Of a stretch of DNA of 64,000 nt, positions 26,854-34,363 are shown piece by piece. Below the pieces are notes generated by a model. The model was not told the origin of the DNA, ran no database searches, and saw only the letters and a list, made by a program, of their open reading frames with translations. The position numbers and the translations under genes are program-made. This DNA is from Endozoicomonas sp. OPT23 (GTDB lineage Bacteria; Pseudomonadota; Gammaproteobacteria; Pseudomonadales; Endozoicomonadaceae). Numbering within the stretch: position 1 is the first letter of the stretch; each line of letters begins with the position of its first letter. The stretch lies in the NCBI RefSeq assembly GCF_009653635.1, contig NZ_PPFD01000002.1, positions 744,001 through 808,000 on the forward strand, read 5' to 3'.

Positions 26854-27663
26854 ATGAACTCATCAACGAAACAAATTATTGCAGTTGCAGGGTGTAAAGG
26901 TGGAGTAGGTAAGACACTGATCGCAGTCAACCTGGCATTGTCTTTGGCAAACAACGGAAGACGTGTGGTACTGATGGACGGCAACCTTGCTGTTCCAGAT
27001 GTAGGTATCAGTCTGGGATTGGAAAAGAACCTTAATGTAGAAAGACAGAAAGAAGGTCAGGACATCGCCAACTTTATTAAAGAGGGCCCTTCAGGTGTTC
27101 ATGTCCTTACACCACTGGGACAACCTATCTGGCGTGAAACGGTAGAAACAGGTCAGGCAGTTCGAATGATTGAAAGCCTTGAGTCGCTTTCCCCCTCTCT
27201 CGATACCCTTATTATTGATACTGCTCCCGGTCTGGCACCGGACAATATTGCCCTGATCCAGGCAGCGGGTGAAATTCTGATTGTTCTGAATCAGGAAGTC
27301 CTGTCATTACTGGACTCAGTACGTTTAATTCGATTGCTCTACAGAGAGTATGGAGTCCGTCGTTTTAACGTTGTTGTTAACGCGGTTTCAAATCGCCGCT
27401 ATGGTTCCAACCAGTTTGAGCGGCTTCAAAACCATTTGAGTGATGAAGTCGCCATTATCCTGCGCTATCAGGGAGCCGTACCCTTCGATAAAGCAGTAGC
27501 AGAGTCCCTTTCCAGACAAAAAGCATTACTGGAGTCGAGCCCGGACTGCAGGGCATCAAAAGCCATAAACAGGATTGCCCAGCAAATAATGGCAGCGCCT
27601 GTGACACCACCAAGAGGCCGTATCGAATTCTTTTTACCAGCACGAATCAGTGAGAGGGTTTAA
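26854..27663 (+). CDS. flhG: FlhG/FleN, MinD-like flagellar number regulator
   Basis: The 269-residue ParA/MinD-family protein would restrain FleQ and limit flagellar number. It has the deviant Walker A KGGVGKT at residues 15-21, switch II DTAPGLAPD near 122 and the closing PPRGRIEFFL segment shared with Pseudomonas FleN. The switch I motif, normally DxD, reads DGN at 42-44. The second Asp, which corresponds to the catalytic Asp40 of E. coli MinD, is therefore Asn, which should slow ATP hydrolysis. It lies two bases before fliA and after a sigma-54 promoter. The usual upstream partner flhF is absent here. Confidence 0.83.
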   Translation: MNSSTKQIIAVAGCKGGVGKTLIAVNLALSLANNGRRVVLMDGNLAVPDVGISLGLEKNLNVERQKEGQDIANFIKEGPSGVHVLTPLGQPIWRETVETGQAVRMIESLESLSPSLDTLIIDTAPGLAPDNIALIQAAGEILIVLNQEVLSLLDSVRLIRLLYREYGVRRFNVVVNAVSNRRYGSNQFERLQNHLSDEVAIILRYQGAVPFDKAVAESLSRQKALLESSPDCRASKAINRIAQQIMAAPVTPPRGRIEFFLPARISERV

Positions 27664-27665
27664 CC

Positions 27666-28433
27666 ATGGATGCTACTGTACAGGGAATGTCATTTAGCAA
27701 AGGCGCTCACGTCAACGAAACGCCAGAACAACGAGTGGCCAGGAAAAAATTTCAGACCGAAATGGTTGAAACTCATAAGGCGCTGGTCAAAAGAATTGCC
27801 AATCACCTGGCTGCCCGTATGCCACCGAGTGTTCAGATTGATGATCTGGTTCAGTCCGGAATGATCGGTCTGCTGGAAGCTGCCGGTAAATACGATGCTA
27901 CTAAAGGTGCCAGTTTTGAGACCTTTGCCGGTATTCGTATTCGTGGTGCCATGCTGGATGAAATTCGTAAGGGTGACTGGGGGCCGCGCTCTGTATACAG
28001 AAACAGTCGTAAGGTTACCGAGGCGGTTCAAAAGGTTGAATCCAAACTGGGCCGTGATGCCCGTGATGCTGAAGTGGCCAAAGAACTGGAAGTAAATCTT
28101 AACGAGTTCTACACCATGCTCAGCGACTTGCGAGGCTGCCGTTTATTCAGCTTTGAAGAGTTGTTCGACAGTGAAGAATCCAGAATGCAGGCCCGTTCTG
28201 GAGATCGTGGACCGTCCGCCGACATACAGGAGGAGAAGTTCAAGTTTGCACTGGTTGAAGCCATTGAGAAGCTGCCTGAACGGGAAAAACTGGTTCTGAT
28301 GCTTTATTACGATGAAGAGATGAACCTGAAGGAAATTGGTAAGGTTCTGGGTGTCAGTGAATCCAGAGTCAGCCAGATCCACTCCCAGGCCGCCGTCCGT
28401 TTGAGAGCCAAACTGCAAAACTGGCTCAGATAA
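27666..28433 (+). CDS. fliA: RNA polymerase sigma factor FliA (sigma-28)
   Basis: The 255-residue sigma factor would direct RNA polymerase to late flagellar and chemotaxis promoters. Region 2 includes QIDDLVQSGMIGLLEAAGKYD near residues 57-77 and FETFAGIRIRGAMLDEIRKGDW. Region 3 includes RNSRKVTEAVQKVESKLGRDA, and region 4 carries LPEREKLVLMLYYDEEMNLKEIGKVLGVSESRVSQIH. All are typical of FliA. The gene starts two bases after flhG, so the two are co-transcribed. No flgM, cheY, cheZ or motA follows, which is unusual; the next gene encodes an exported rhodanese-fold protein. A hairpin at 28442-28471 ends the unit. Confidence 0.92.
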   Translation: MDATVQGMSFSKGAHVNETPEQRVARKKFQTEMVETHKALVKRIANHLAARMPPSVQIDDLVQSGMIGLLEAAGKYDATKGASFETFAGIRIRGAMLDEIRKGDWGPRSVYRNSRKVTEAVQKVESKLGRDARDAEVAKELEVNLNEFYTMLSDLRGCRLFSFEELFDSEESRMQARSGDRGPSADIQEEKFKFALVEAIEKLPEREKLVLMLYYDEEMNLKEIGKVLGVSESRVSQIHSQAAVRLRAKLQNWLR

Positions 28434-28441
28434 TGCCTCAA

Positions 28442-28478
28442 CTGCCTGTCGACGATTCCATCGACAGGCAGCTTTCAC
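28442..28478 (+). terminator. Terminator-like hairpin after fliA
   Basis: CTGCCTGTCGA (28442-28452) pairs exactly with TCGACAGGCAG (28461-28471). The downstream U tract is weak. Confidence 0.6.
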
Positions 28479-28708
28479 CGTTTGCTTACCTGTTCGATGT
28501 TGGTCTTCACCTGTGCCGGAGCGGTCTGTTTTCAGCTGTCAGCGGTAGAAAGTGGCGCTATATAGTGGCTATTTTGATGTCTATATAGTTCAACGCAGTG
28601 AGTAACTACTTTCTTGCTTCCTAATGTTCCAAATGGCCAGGTCCAGCCTTCATATATTTTCTATTAGACAGATTTTATTAAGTAGCTTTATAACGGACCT
28701 GACTTATT

Positions 28709-29215
28709 ATGAAATGGAATTCTTACCTGGCAGGCTTGATCCTTGCCCTGTCCTGCAGTCTCTCATTCGCTCAAGAAGCTCCCGTAAACATCAAGAACGT
28801 TGTCACCATTAATACTCATCAGGCCAAGCGTCTCCATGATCTTGGTGCTTTGTTTATTGATGTGCGGCCACTGGAACAATGGAACTGGGGCAGGGTGGAA
28901 AACTCCCACAGTCTTGATTTGAGAGCTGGCTTCAGGCAACTGTTCATGCCGGGCACTCTGGATAAAAACACCCCTATCGTGATTTATGGAAACAGCACTT
29001 ACCATATGCGTGGTGCCATCGCGAGCTATCTGGCGGGACTTTGGGGCTATCAGCGAGTGTTCTTCTTCAGAGATGGCTACTATTCATGGTTGGCACTGGA
29101 TTACCCGGTAACACTGAAGTCAGACGTTGAAGAGGAAGTGATCAGTTACCAACCGAATACTGAGAAGAGAGAAGCTGAGTTGACTGAAATACAGCTGTTT
29201 TCAGCCTTTAAGTAA
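28709..29215 (+). CDS. Periplasmic rhodanese-fold protein lacking the catalytic cysteine
   Basis: The 168-residue protein has a signal peptide (residues 1-21, ending SFA) and a single rhodanese-like domain. It carries LGALFIDVRPLEQWNWGRVENSHSLDLR near residues 45-72 and the active-site loop region PIVIYGNSTYHMRGAIAS near 93-110. The loop should contain Cys after IVIY, but Gly is there and no Cys occurs anywhere in the mature chain. Sulfur transfer by the usual mechanism is thus excluded. It probably acts as a binding domain. A strong terminator follows. It is not clearly linked to either neighbour. Confidence 0.8.
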   Translation: MKWNSYLAGLILALSCSLSFAQEAPVNIKNVVTINTHQAKRLHDLGALFIDVRPLEQWNWGRVENSHSLDLRAGFRQLFMPGTLDKNTPIVIYGNSTYHMRGAIASYLAGLWGYQRVFFFRDGYYSWLALDYPVTLKSDVEEEVISYQPNTEKREAELTEIQLFSAFK

Positions 29216-29229
29216 GAAAAGCTCAAACG

Positions 29230-29272
29230 AAAAAGGGCGCCTCACTGTATTAAAGTGAGGTGCCCTTTTTTT
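29230..29272 (+). terminator. Strong terminator between rhodanese and nap tail gene
   Basis: GGGCGCCTCACT and AGTGAGGTGCCC form a 12-bp stem with one mismatch, flanked by A5 and T7, so it can work in both directions for the convergent genes. Confidence 0.88.
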
Positions 29273-29291
29273 AGCCTATGATCCAGCTGAT

Positions 29292-29420
29292 TTACTTGTT
29301 TTCAACCTTGTCGAAAACAAAGCAACCTACCAGAGCTACGCCAATAAACCCTGCCAGAAAGATTGTTGGCATGGCTGCATAGCCCAGTACGGTCCAGATC
29401 ATGGATTCCAGTGCACTCAT
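29292..29420 (-). CDS. Small membrane protein, TIGR02808-like, nap-associated
   Basis: This 42-residue ORF reads MSALESMIWTVLGYAAMPTI, then a hydrophobic segment ending VALVGCFVFDKVENK. It resembles the small TIGR02808 proteins known from Vibrio-type nap regions. An AGGAGA ribosome-binding sequence lies 7 bases before the ATG. It has one or two membrane helices. It follows napC on the same strand, with a palindromic repeat in the gap, and ends close to a strong terminator, so it is probably the last gene of the nap operon. Its function is unknown. Confidence 0.72.
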   Translation of the reverse strand: MSALESMIWTVLGYAAMPTIFLAGFIGVALVGCFVFDKVENK

Positions 29421-29443
29421 ATCGTTCTCCTGATTGCTTCCCT

Positions 29444-29505
29444 GGACATATGTAATTGTGTTTACCCACCATAGGCGGGTAAACAGCTTATGGGTTCATA
29501 TGTCC
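29444..29505 (-). repeat. Dispersed palindromic repeat, copy B (inverted)
   Basis: Bounded by GGACATATG and CATATGTCC, this copy has the core GTTTACCCACC...GGCGGGTAAACAGC. Read on the minus strand it aligns with copies A and C. It lies in the 90-base gap between napC and the small tail gene. Confidence 0.7.
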
Positions 29506-29510
29506 GGTAC

Positions 29511-30125
29511 TTAGTGCCAGCCTTCTACGCCGTCCATCTCAGGTAGCTGGTGAGCAATACCCTTGTGACAGTCGATACAGGTTTCACCGGTAGCCGGAGT
29601 TTTGTCGTCACCCTGCAATGCTTTCTGGTGAATGCGGGCAGCACGACCGGATTGCTCAGAGAAGTCCATAAACTCAAAGTTGTGACAGTTACGGCACTCC
29701 TGAGAATCATTAGCCTTCATACGAGCCCACTCCCGATCCGCCATTTCACGACGATGGCTCAGGAATTTCTCGCGAGTATCGATCTTGCCGGTGATTTTGC
29801 CCCAGACTTCCTTACTGGCCTGGATCTTGCGGATCATCTTGGCGGTCCAGTCTTTCGGTACGTGGCAGTCAGAACAGATCGCACGAACACCGGAACGGTT
29901 GTTGTAGTGGATCGTTGACTTATATTCCTCGTACACGTTGTTCTTCATCTCATGGCAACCGATGCAGAACTCTTCCTGGTTGGTGGCTTCCATTCCGGTG
30001 TTGAAACCACCCCAGAAGACAATACCAGCCACAAAGCCGAAGGCCAGAATGATACCCAGTGATATCTTTGCAGCGGGCTTGGTCAGCAGCTGCCAGTAAC
30101 GTTTGTAGAAAGGTTCCCTGCTCAT
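29511..30125 (-). CDS. napC: Tetrahaem cytochrome c NapC
   Basis: NapC is an inner-membrane quinol dehydrogenase that passes electrons from the quinol pool to NapB/NapA. The 204-residue protein has one N-terminal membrane helix (about residues 20-40). Four CxxCH haem sites follow in the periplasmic part: CIGCH near 54, CSDCH near 84, CRNCH near 143 and CIDCH near 184. This matches the NapC/NirT family. It lies 32 bases downstream of napB. Haem attachment would need the Ccm system encoded at 45.5-52.8 kb. Confidence 0.95.
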   Translation of the reverse strand: MSREPFYKRYWQLLTKPAAKISLGIILAFGFVAGIVFWGGFNTGMEATNQEEFCIGCHEMKNNVYEEYKSTIHYNNRSGVRAICSDCHVPKDWTAKMIRKIQASKEVWGKITGKIDTREKFLSHRREMADREWARMKANDSQECRNCHNFEFMDFSEQSGRAARIHQKALQGDDKTPATGETCIDCHKGIAHQLPEMDGVEGWH

Positions 30126-30157
30126 AATCTATTCTCCGGAGCTCCTTATTGGTTGGC

Positions 30158-30601
30158 TCACTGCTGTTTCTTCAGGGAATCAACAGGTTCAAACATGTTT
30201 TCCAGCAGCGGCTTGGCATCCGCCTGAGGTACGTGGCACTGAACGCAGAAATAGCGACCTGGTGCTACGTCGGCCAGCTGTTTGCCGTCACGATCGTAGA
30301 AGTGAGTGACACTGATACGGGTAGCACCCCACTTGCTGGCATTCTTCCAGCTGTGGCAGCGCAGGCAGCTGTTCACATTCTTGTTAATGTCATAACCACG
30401 GATATCATGAGGGATCATCGGTGGCTGCTGAATAAAATCACGTTTCAGTAAAGAATCGCTCTCGTGTACTTTTTTCATTGCTTCAGCGGGTGCCTGAATG
30501 GACAGGTCATCGGTACGCAATGAGTTCAGGCCGCCGGTTTCACTGGCGCTGACCAGACAGGTAAACAATAAAGGTACTAAAAAAGTAATTAATTTTTTCA
30601 T
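30158..30601 (-). CDS. napB: Dihaem cytochrome c NapB
   Basis: NapB is the small periplasmic electron-transfer subunit of nitrate reductase. From the ATG at 30601 the protein has 147 residues, a signal peptide (MKKLITFLVPLLFTCLVSAS) and two haem sites, CLRCH and CVQCH. NapB-specific context appears in PPMIPHDIRGYDINKNVNSC and VPQADAKPLLEN. A start ten codons earlier at 30631 would put charged residues before the signal peptide and is less likely. It lies about 135 bases downstream of napA and just upstream of napC. Confidence 0.94.
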   Translation of the reverse strand: MKKLITFLVPLLFTCLVSASETGGLNSLRTDDLSIQAPAEAMKKVHESDSLLKRDFIQQPPMIPHDIRGYDINKNVNSCLRCHSWKNASKWGATRISVTHFYDRDGKQLADVAPGRYFCVQCHVPQADAKPLLENMFEPVDSLKKQQ

Positions 30602-30737
30602 GGCAGTTTCTTTGCCTCTGGCAATATTCAAAATCAGTCATTCATATCTGCCTTCTATCAGATGACTGCTTCAAAGCAGTCATCTGTCGAATGGGTCAAT
30701 ACCGTTAATAGAAGGCAGTTGTCATTTGATCAGATCA

Positions 30738-33245
30738 TCAAACCTTGACGATCTTGACTGCACACTTCTTGTAATCCGTTTCTTTGGACAGTGGATCAGT
30801 TGCATCCAGAGTCAGCTTGTTAACCAGCTGCTTGGCGTCAAAGAACGGCATAAATACCAGACCTTTTGGTGGACGGTTACGGCCACGGGTTTCAATCCGG
30901 CTGCGGACTTCACCACGACGGGATAGGATCTTGGCTTCCATACCACGGCGCAGACCGCGCTCCTTGGCATCTTCAGGGTGCATAAAGATCACCGCGTCAG
31001 GGAAAGCACGGTACAGTTCAGGTACACGACGGGTCATGGTGCCGGTATGCCAGTGTTCCAGAACACGGCCAGTGGACAGCCACAGGTCGTATTCTTCATC
31101 CGGAGATTCGGCAGGTGGCTCATAAGGCAGGGCGAAGATCCAGGCCTTGCCGTCTTTCTTGCCGTAGAAGCTGACTTCTTCGCCGCTCTTAACGTAAGGG
31201 TCATAGCCTTCACGGAAGCGCCAGAGGGTCTCCTTGCCATCCACTACTGGCCAGCGCAGACCACGGGCTTCGTGGTACATGTCGAATGGCGCCAGATCGT
31301 GCGCCTTGCCACGGCCAAAGGTGGCGTATTCTTCGAACAGACCTTTGTGAACGTAGAAACCGAAGTCTTCGCTTTCCTGGTTCATGCGGCCCTTGAATTC
31401 GGACATTGGGAACTTGTCCACCTGACCGTTCTTGAACAGCACTTCAAACAGAGTCTTGCCACGGTACTGAGGCGCTTTTGCCAGCAGAGCATCGGACCAA
31501 ACTTCTTCGGTCTTGAAGCGCTTGGAGAATTCCATCAGCTGCCAGAGGTCGGAACGGGCTTCACCATGAGGTTCAACCTGCTGGAACCACAGCTGAGTAC
31601 GACGTTCAGCGTTACCGTAGCCACCTTCTTTCTCTACCCACATAGCGGTTGGCAGAACCAGGTCAGCGGCCTGGGCAGTAACGGTTGGGTATGGGTCAGA
31701 GACAACGATGAAGTTGTCCGGGTTACGGTAACCTGGCAGACCTTCCTCGTTCATGTTCGGAGCGGCCTGCATGTTGTTGTTACACATCACCCAGTAAGCG
31801 TTCAGCTTGCCGTCTTTCAGCATACGGTTCTGCAGAACAGCGTGGTAGCCGACCTTGCCAGGAACAGTACCTTCAGGCAGTTTCCAGATCTTTTCAGCGT
31901 AATCGCGGTGTTTCTTCTTCTTCACGACCATGTCTGCTGGCAGACGGTGTGAGAAGGTACCCACTTCACGGGCGGTACCACAGGCAGAAGGCTGGCCGGT
32001 CAGGGAGAATGGACCGTTGCCTGGCTCGGAAATCTTGCCGGTCAGCAGGTGGATGTTATAAACAATGTTGTTCATCCACACGCCACGGGTGTGCTGGTTC
32101 ATACCCATGGTCCATAGGGACATTACCTTACGCTTTGGATCAGCGTAGAGCTTGGCCAACTCAATCAGGTTCTTGGCTGGAACACCGGAGATTTCTTCCG
32201 TCTTCTCAACGGTGTATTCGCTGACGAATTTGGCGAAACCGTCAAAGTCGATTTCCTTGGAGCCACCTTTACCGGAGTTCTTGGCTTTCTGTTCCAGAGG
32301 ATGTTCTGGACGCAGACCGTAACCGATATCGGTAACACCGAGGCGGAAGTGAGTGTGCTTCTTGATGAACTCTTTGTTCACAGCGTTATTCTGGATCAGG
32401 TAATTACAGATGAAGTTACCGATGGCCAGGTCAGACTGTGGTGTAAAGATGATTGAGTTGTCAGCCAGTTCAAAAGAACGGTGCTTGAAGGTAGACAGTA
32501 CAGCTACCTTTACATGGTCGTTAGACAGAACACGATCGGTGATGCGGGACCACAGAATCGGGTGCATCTCGGCCATGTTGGAACCCCAGAGTACAAAAGC
32601 GTCTGAGTGTTCGAAGTCGTCGTAGCAACCCATTGGTTCATCGATACCGAAGGTACGCATGAAGCCACCTACCGCAGACGCCATACAGTGACGGGCGTTA
32701 GGATCAATGTGGTTGGAACGGAAACCGGCTTTATAAAGCTTGGAGGCAGCGTAGCCTTCCATGATGGTCCACTGACCGGAACCAAACATGCCAACAGGAG
32801 GCATTTCATCAGAGTTGCGGGTGTCTTTCAGGGCTGCTTTCCACTTATCAGCCATGATGTCGAACGCCTGATCCCAGGTGATCGGAGCGAATTCCCCGTT
32901 CTTGTCGAACTTGCCGTCTTTCATACGCAGCAGAGGCGTATCCAGACGATCCTTGCCGTACATGATCTTGGACAGGAAGTAGCCCTTGATGCAGTTCAGG
33001 CCTCTGTTTACCGGTGCTTCCGGGTCACCCTGAGTGGCAACAACTTTATTGTCTTTGGTACCGACCAGTACGGAGCAACCTGTACCACAGAAACGACAAG
33101 GTGCCTTATCCCAATGGATATCGGTGTCCTTGCTGCTGGTAATCAGATTGGTAGCGGAAGCAGTGGTACTGATACCCGCCGCTGCTGCGGTGGCTGCCAC
33201 AGCGCTGTTTTTAATAAAGTCTCGACGACTTTGTTCTAGCTTCAT
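30738..33245 (-). CDS. napA: Periplasmic nitrate reductase catalytic subunit NapA
   Basis: NapA reduces nitrate to nitrite in the periplasm with a Mo-bis-MGD cofactor and one [4Fe-4S] cluster. The 835-residue chain opens with a Tat signal (SRRDFIK). It has the cluster cysteines Cys50, Cys53, Cys57 and Cys85 (CRFCGTGC...NCIKGY) and the Mo-ligand Cys187 in NARHCMASA. An AGGAG sequence 8 bases before the ATG at 33245 fixes that start; a GTG three codons earlier overlaps this ribosome-binding site. The start lies 5 bases past the napD stop. No residue expected for activity appears missing. Confidence 0.97.
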   Translation of the reverse strand: MKLEQSRRDFIKNSAVAATAAAAGISTTASATNLITSSKDTDIHWDKAPCRFCGTGCSVLVGTKDNKVVATQGDPEAPVNRGLNCIKGYFLSKIMYGKDRLDTPLLRMKDGKFDKNGEFAPITWDQAFDIMADKWKAALKDTRNSDEMPPVGMFGSGQWTIMEGYAASKLYKAGFRSNHIDPNARHCMASAVGGFMRTFGIDEPMGCYDDFEHSDAFVLWGSNMAEMHPILWSRITDRVLSNDHVKVAVLSTFKHRSFELADNSIIFTPQSDLAIGNFICNYLIQNNAVNKEFIKKHTHFRLGVTDIGYGLRPEHPLEQKAKNSGKGGSKEIDFDGFAKFVSEYTVEKTEEISGVPAKNLIELAKLYADPKRKVMSLWTMGMNQHTRGVWMNNIVYNIHLLTGKISEPGNGPFSLTGQPSACGTAREVGTFSHRLPADMVVKKKKHRDYAEKIWKLPEGTVPGKVGYHAVLQNRMLKDGKLNAYWVMCNNNMQAAPNMNEEGLPGYRNPDNFIVVSDPYPTVTAQAADLVLPTAMWVEKEGGYGNAERRTQLWFQQVEPHGEARSDLWQLMEFSKRFKTEEVWSDALLAKAPQYRGKTLFEVLFKNGQVDKFPMSEFKGRMNQESEDFGFYVHKGLFEEYATFGRGKAHDLAPFDMYHEARGLRWPVVDGKETLWRFREGYDPYVKSGEEVSFYGKKDGKAWIFALPYEPPAESPDEEYDLWLSTGRVLEHWHTGTMTRRVPELYRAFPDAVIFMHPEDAKERGLRRGMEAKILSRRGEVRSRIETRGRNRPPKGLVFMPFFDAKQLVNKLTLDATDPLSKETDYKKCAVKIVKV

Positions 33246-33250
33246 AGATT

Positions 33251-33523
33251 TCACTCCTGATGCGTATAAACCAGAGCTGAGGACAAAACCCCCTCGGCAG
33301 CGCTGATTTCTGAAATTCGATCGACCATCATTTTTTCACCCGGCAGCTCTTCTACCGTCACGACCATTTTTCCTTCTGTACTTCTGTCGTGTACTTCAAC
33401 GCCGGGCATGTTATTCAGTGTTTGTGCAACTTCATCCATGCGTGCAGGCATGGCACACACTACGAGTCCGGAAATGGCGCAGACCTGAGTGCTGTCGTTG
33501 GTTTCTTTATTGGGTTGTCTCAT
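33251..33523 (-). CDS. napD: NapA-specific Tat chaperone NapD
   Basis: NapD binds the Tat signal of NapA in the cytoplasm and holds it back until the cofactor is inserted. The 90-residue protein has the compact ferredoxin-like NapD pattern: [22 protein letters not shown] near residues 15-36, [22 protein letters not shown], then [21 protein letters not shown]. Its position between napF and napA is the standard napFDA order, with very short gaps. Confidence 0.92.
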   Translation of the reverse strand: MRQPNKETNDSTQVCAISGLVVCAMPARMDEVAQTLNNMPGVEVHDRSTEGKMVVTVEELPGEKMMVDRISEISAAEGVLSSALVYTHQE

Positions 33524-33543
33524 TACTTTTTCTCAAACGGTTA

Positions 33544-34044
33544 TCAGGCTGCTTTTTTAGCTGTTTTTTTCATTACCAGAGCCTGAACCGGGCAATCGGC
33601 TATGCATTCACCACAGCCTGTACATAAGTCGTTTTCAATTAGTGGCTGGGCGATACCGCCAAGCTTCAACTGAAAGCGAATAGCTTCCACTTCGCAGGAC
33701 TCCTCACAGGTCCGGCAGAACACTTTGTTCATCGCCAGACACTTGTCTGTTATTACCGGCAGCTGTTGCCAGGGTGACTCTGTGATCACCAGAGCTTGAT
33801 GTTCACAGGCCTCAACGCATTTCTCGCAGAAAGTGCAGAAGCCTTTGCTGTAGTCAGCTTCTGGAAAGCCACCGCTGCCCTTGACCAGTAAATCGGTTCC
33901 ACATTGTTCAACGCAGGCATTGCAGCGACGGCACTGATCAACAAACAGGCTTTCATCGATACTCCATGGCGGACGCAGAGTGTCGGAGTCCGCAATGCGT
34001 CCTCTGAGAAAATGTCTGCGTGATGCCAGTTTTGCTAGAGCCAT
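33544..34044 (-). CDS. napF: Ferredoxin-type protein NapF
   Basis: NapF is a cytoplasmic iron-sulfur protein linked to NapA maturation. The 166-residue protein has the N-terminal RRHFLRG segment and four cysteine groups: CRRCNACVEQC near 37, CTFCEKCVEAC near 71, CRTCEESC near 109 and CTGCGECIADC near 142. These can hold three to four [4Fe-4S] clusters. It is the first gene of the napFDABC operon. Its upstream region, shared with the nitrate sensor gene, carries NarL-like and FNR-like sites. NapG, NapH and NapE are absent. Confidence 0.92.
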   Translation of the reverse strand: MALAKLASRRHFLRGRIADSDTLRPPWSIDESLFVDQCRRCNACVEQCGTDLLVKGSGGFPEADYSKGFCTFCEKCVEACEHQALVITESPWQQLPVITDKCLAMNKVFCRTCEESCEVEAIRFQLKLGGIAQPLIENDLCTGCGECIADCPVQALVMKKTAKKAA

Positions 34045-34210
34045 GTCTGTTACGATGCTGTTTGGTATTGGTGATTCTGAGAGGCTGTTTTTATCGGCGA
34101 GCCTTGAAAAGGAAAATGCCGAAAGCCTGTAATTGATGGTGATATTAACGATTCAAAAAAACACCGAAAGCCCCTGAAATCGGGGGTATTCGATGCTTAT
34201 TCAAAATGAC

Positions 34211-34226
34211 TACCCACTCAGAGGTA
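34211..34226. promoter_or_regulatory. NarL/NarP 7-2-7 site
   Basis: TACCCACTCAGAGGTA matches the inverted heptamer arrangement TACYYMT-N2-AKRRGTA with one mismatch. It lies about 170 bases upstream of napF and next to a narX/narL-type pair, so it probably binds the encoded regulator. Confidence 0.6.
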
Positions 34227-34343
34227 TTTGGTTTTAAATTGACCTTTGAAAGCATTGGTTTTTATTGCACTTTCGTATCGCTATGCATTGAGTCGACTCA
34301 TACCAGTACTATTTAGAGGTATGGGAAAAAATCGGCAGGAGGT

Positions 34344-34357
34344 TTGATCTGAATCAA
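34344..34357. promoter_or_regulatory. Perfect FNR-type box
   Basis: TTGATCTGAATCAA matches the FNR consensus TTGAT-N4-ATCAA at every fixed position. It overlaps the leader of the sensor gene, between AGGAGG (34337-34342) and the ATG at 34364. It could repress narX or activate nap under low oxygen. Confidence 0.6.
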
Positions 34358-34363
34358 CTAAAA

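Larger units (their letters stand above)
34045..34363. promoter_or_regulatory. Divergent nap / narX regulatory region
   Basis: This 319-base AT-rich interval controls the nap operon and the nitrate sensor gene. It contains a CCCC...GGGG hairpin near 34171-34185, a NarL 7-2-7-like site at 34211-34226, a perfect palindrome TGAGTCGACTCA at 34289-34300, another AGAGGTA heptamer near 34314-34320 and a perfect FNR-type box at 34344-34357. Confidence 0.6.

Noticed and set aside
30978-31952. 324-codon plus-strand ORF inside napA
   Set aside because: It is a shadow of the napA reading frame; napA is complete and has all cofactor motifs.
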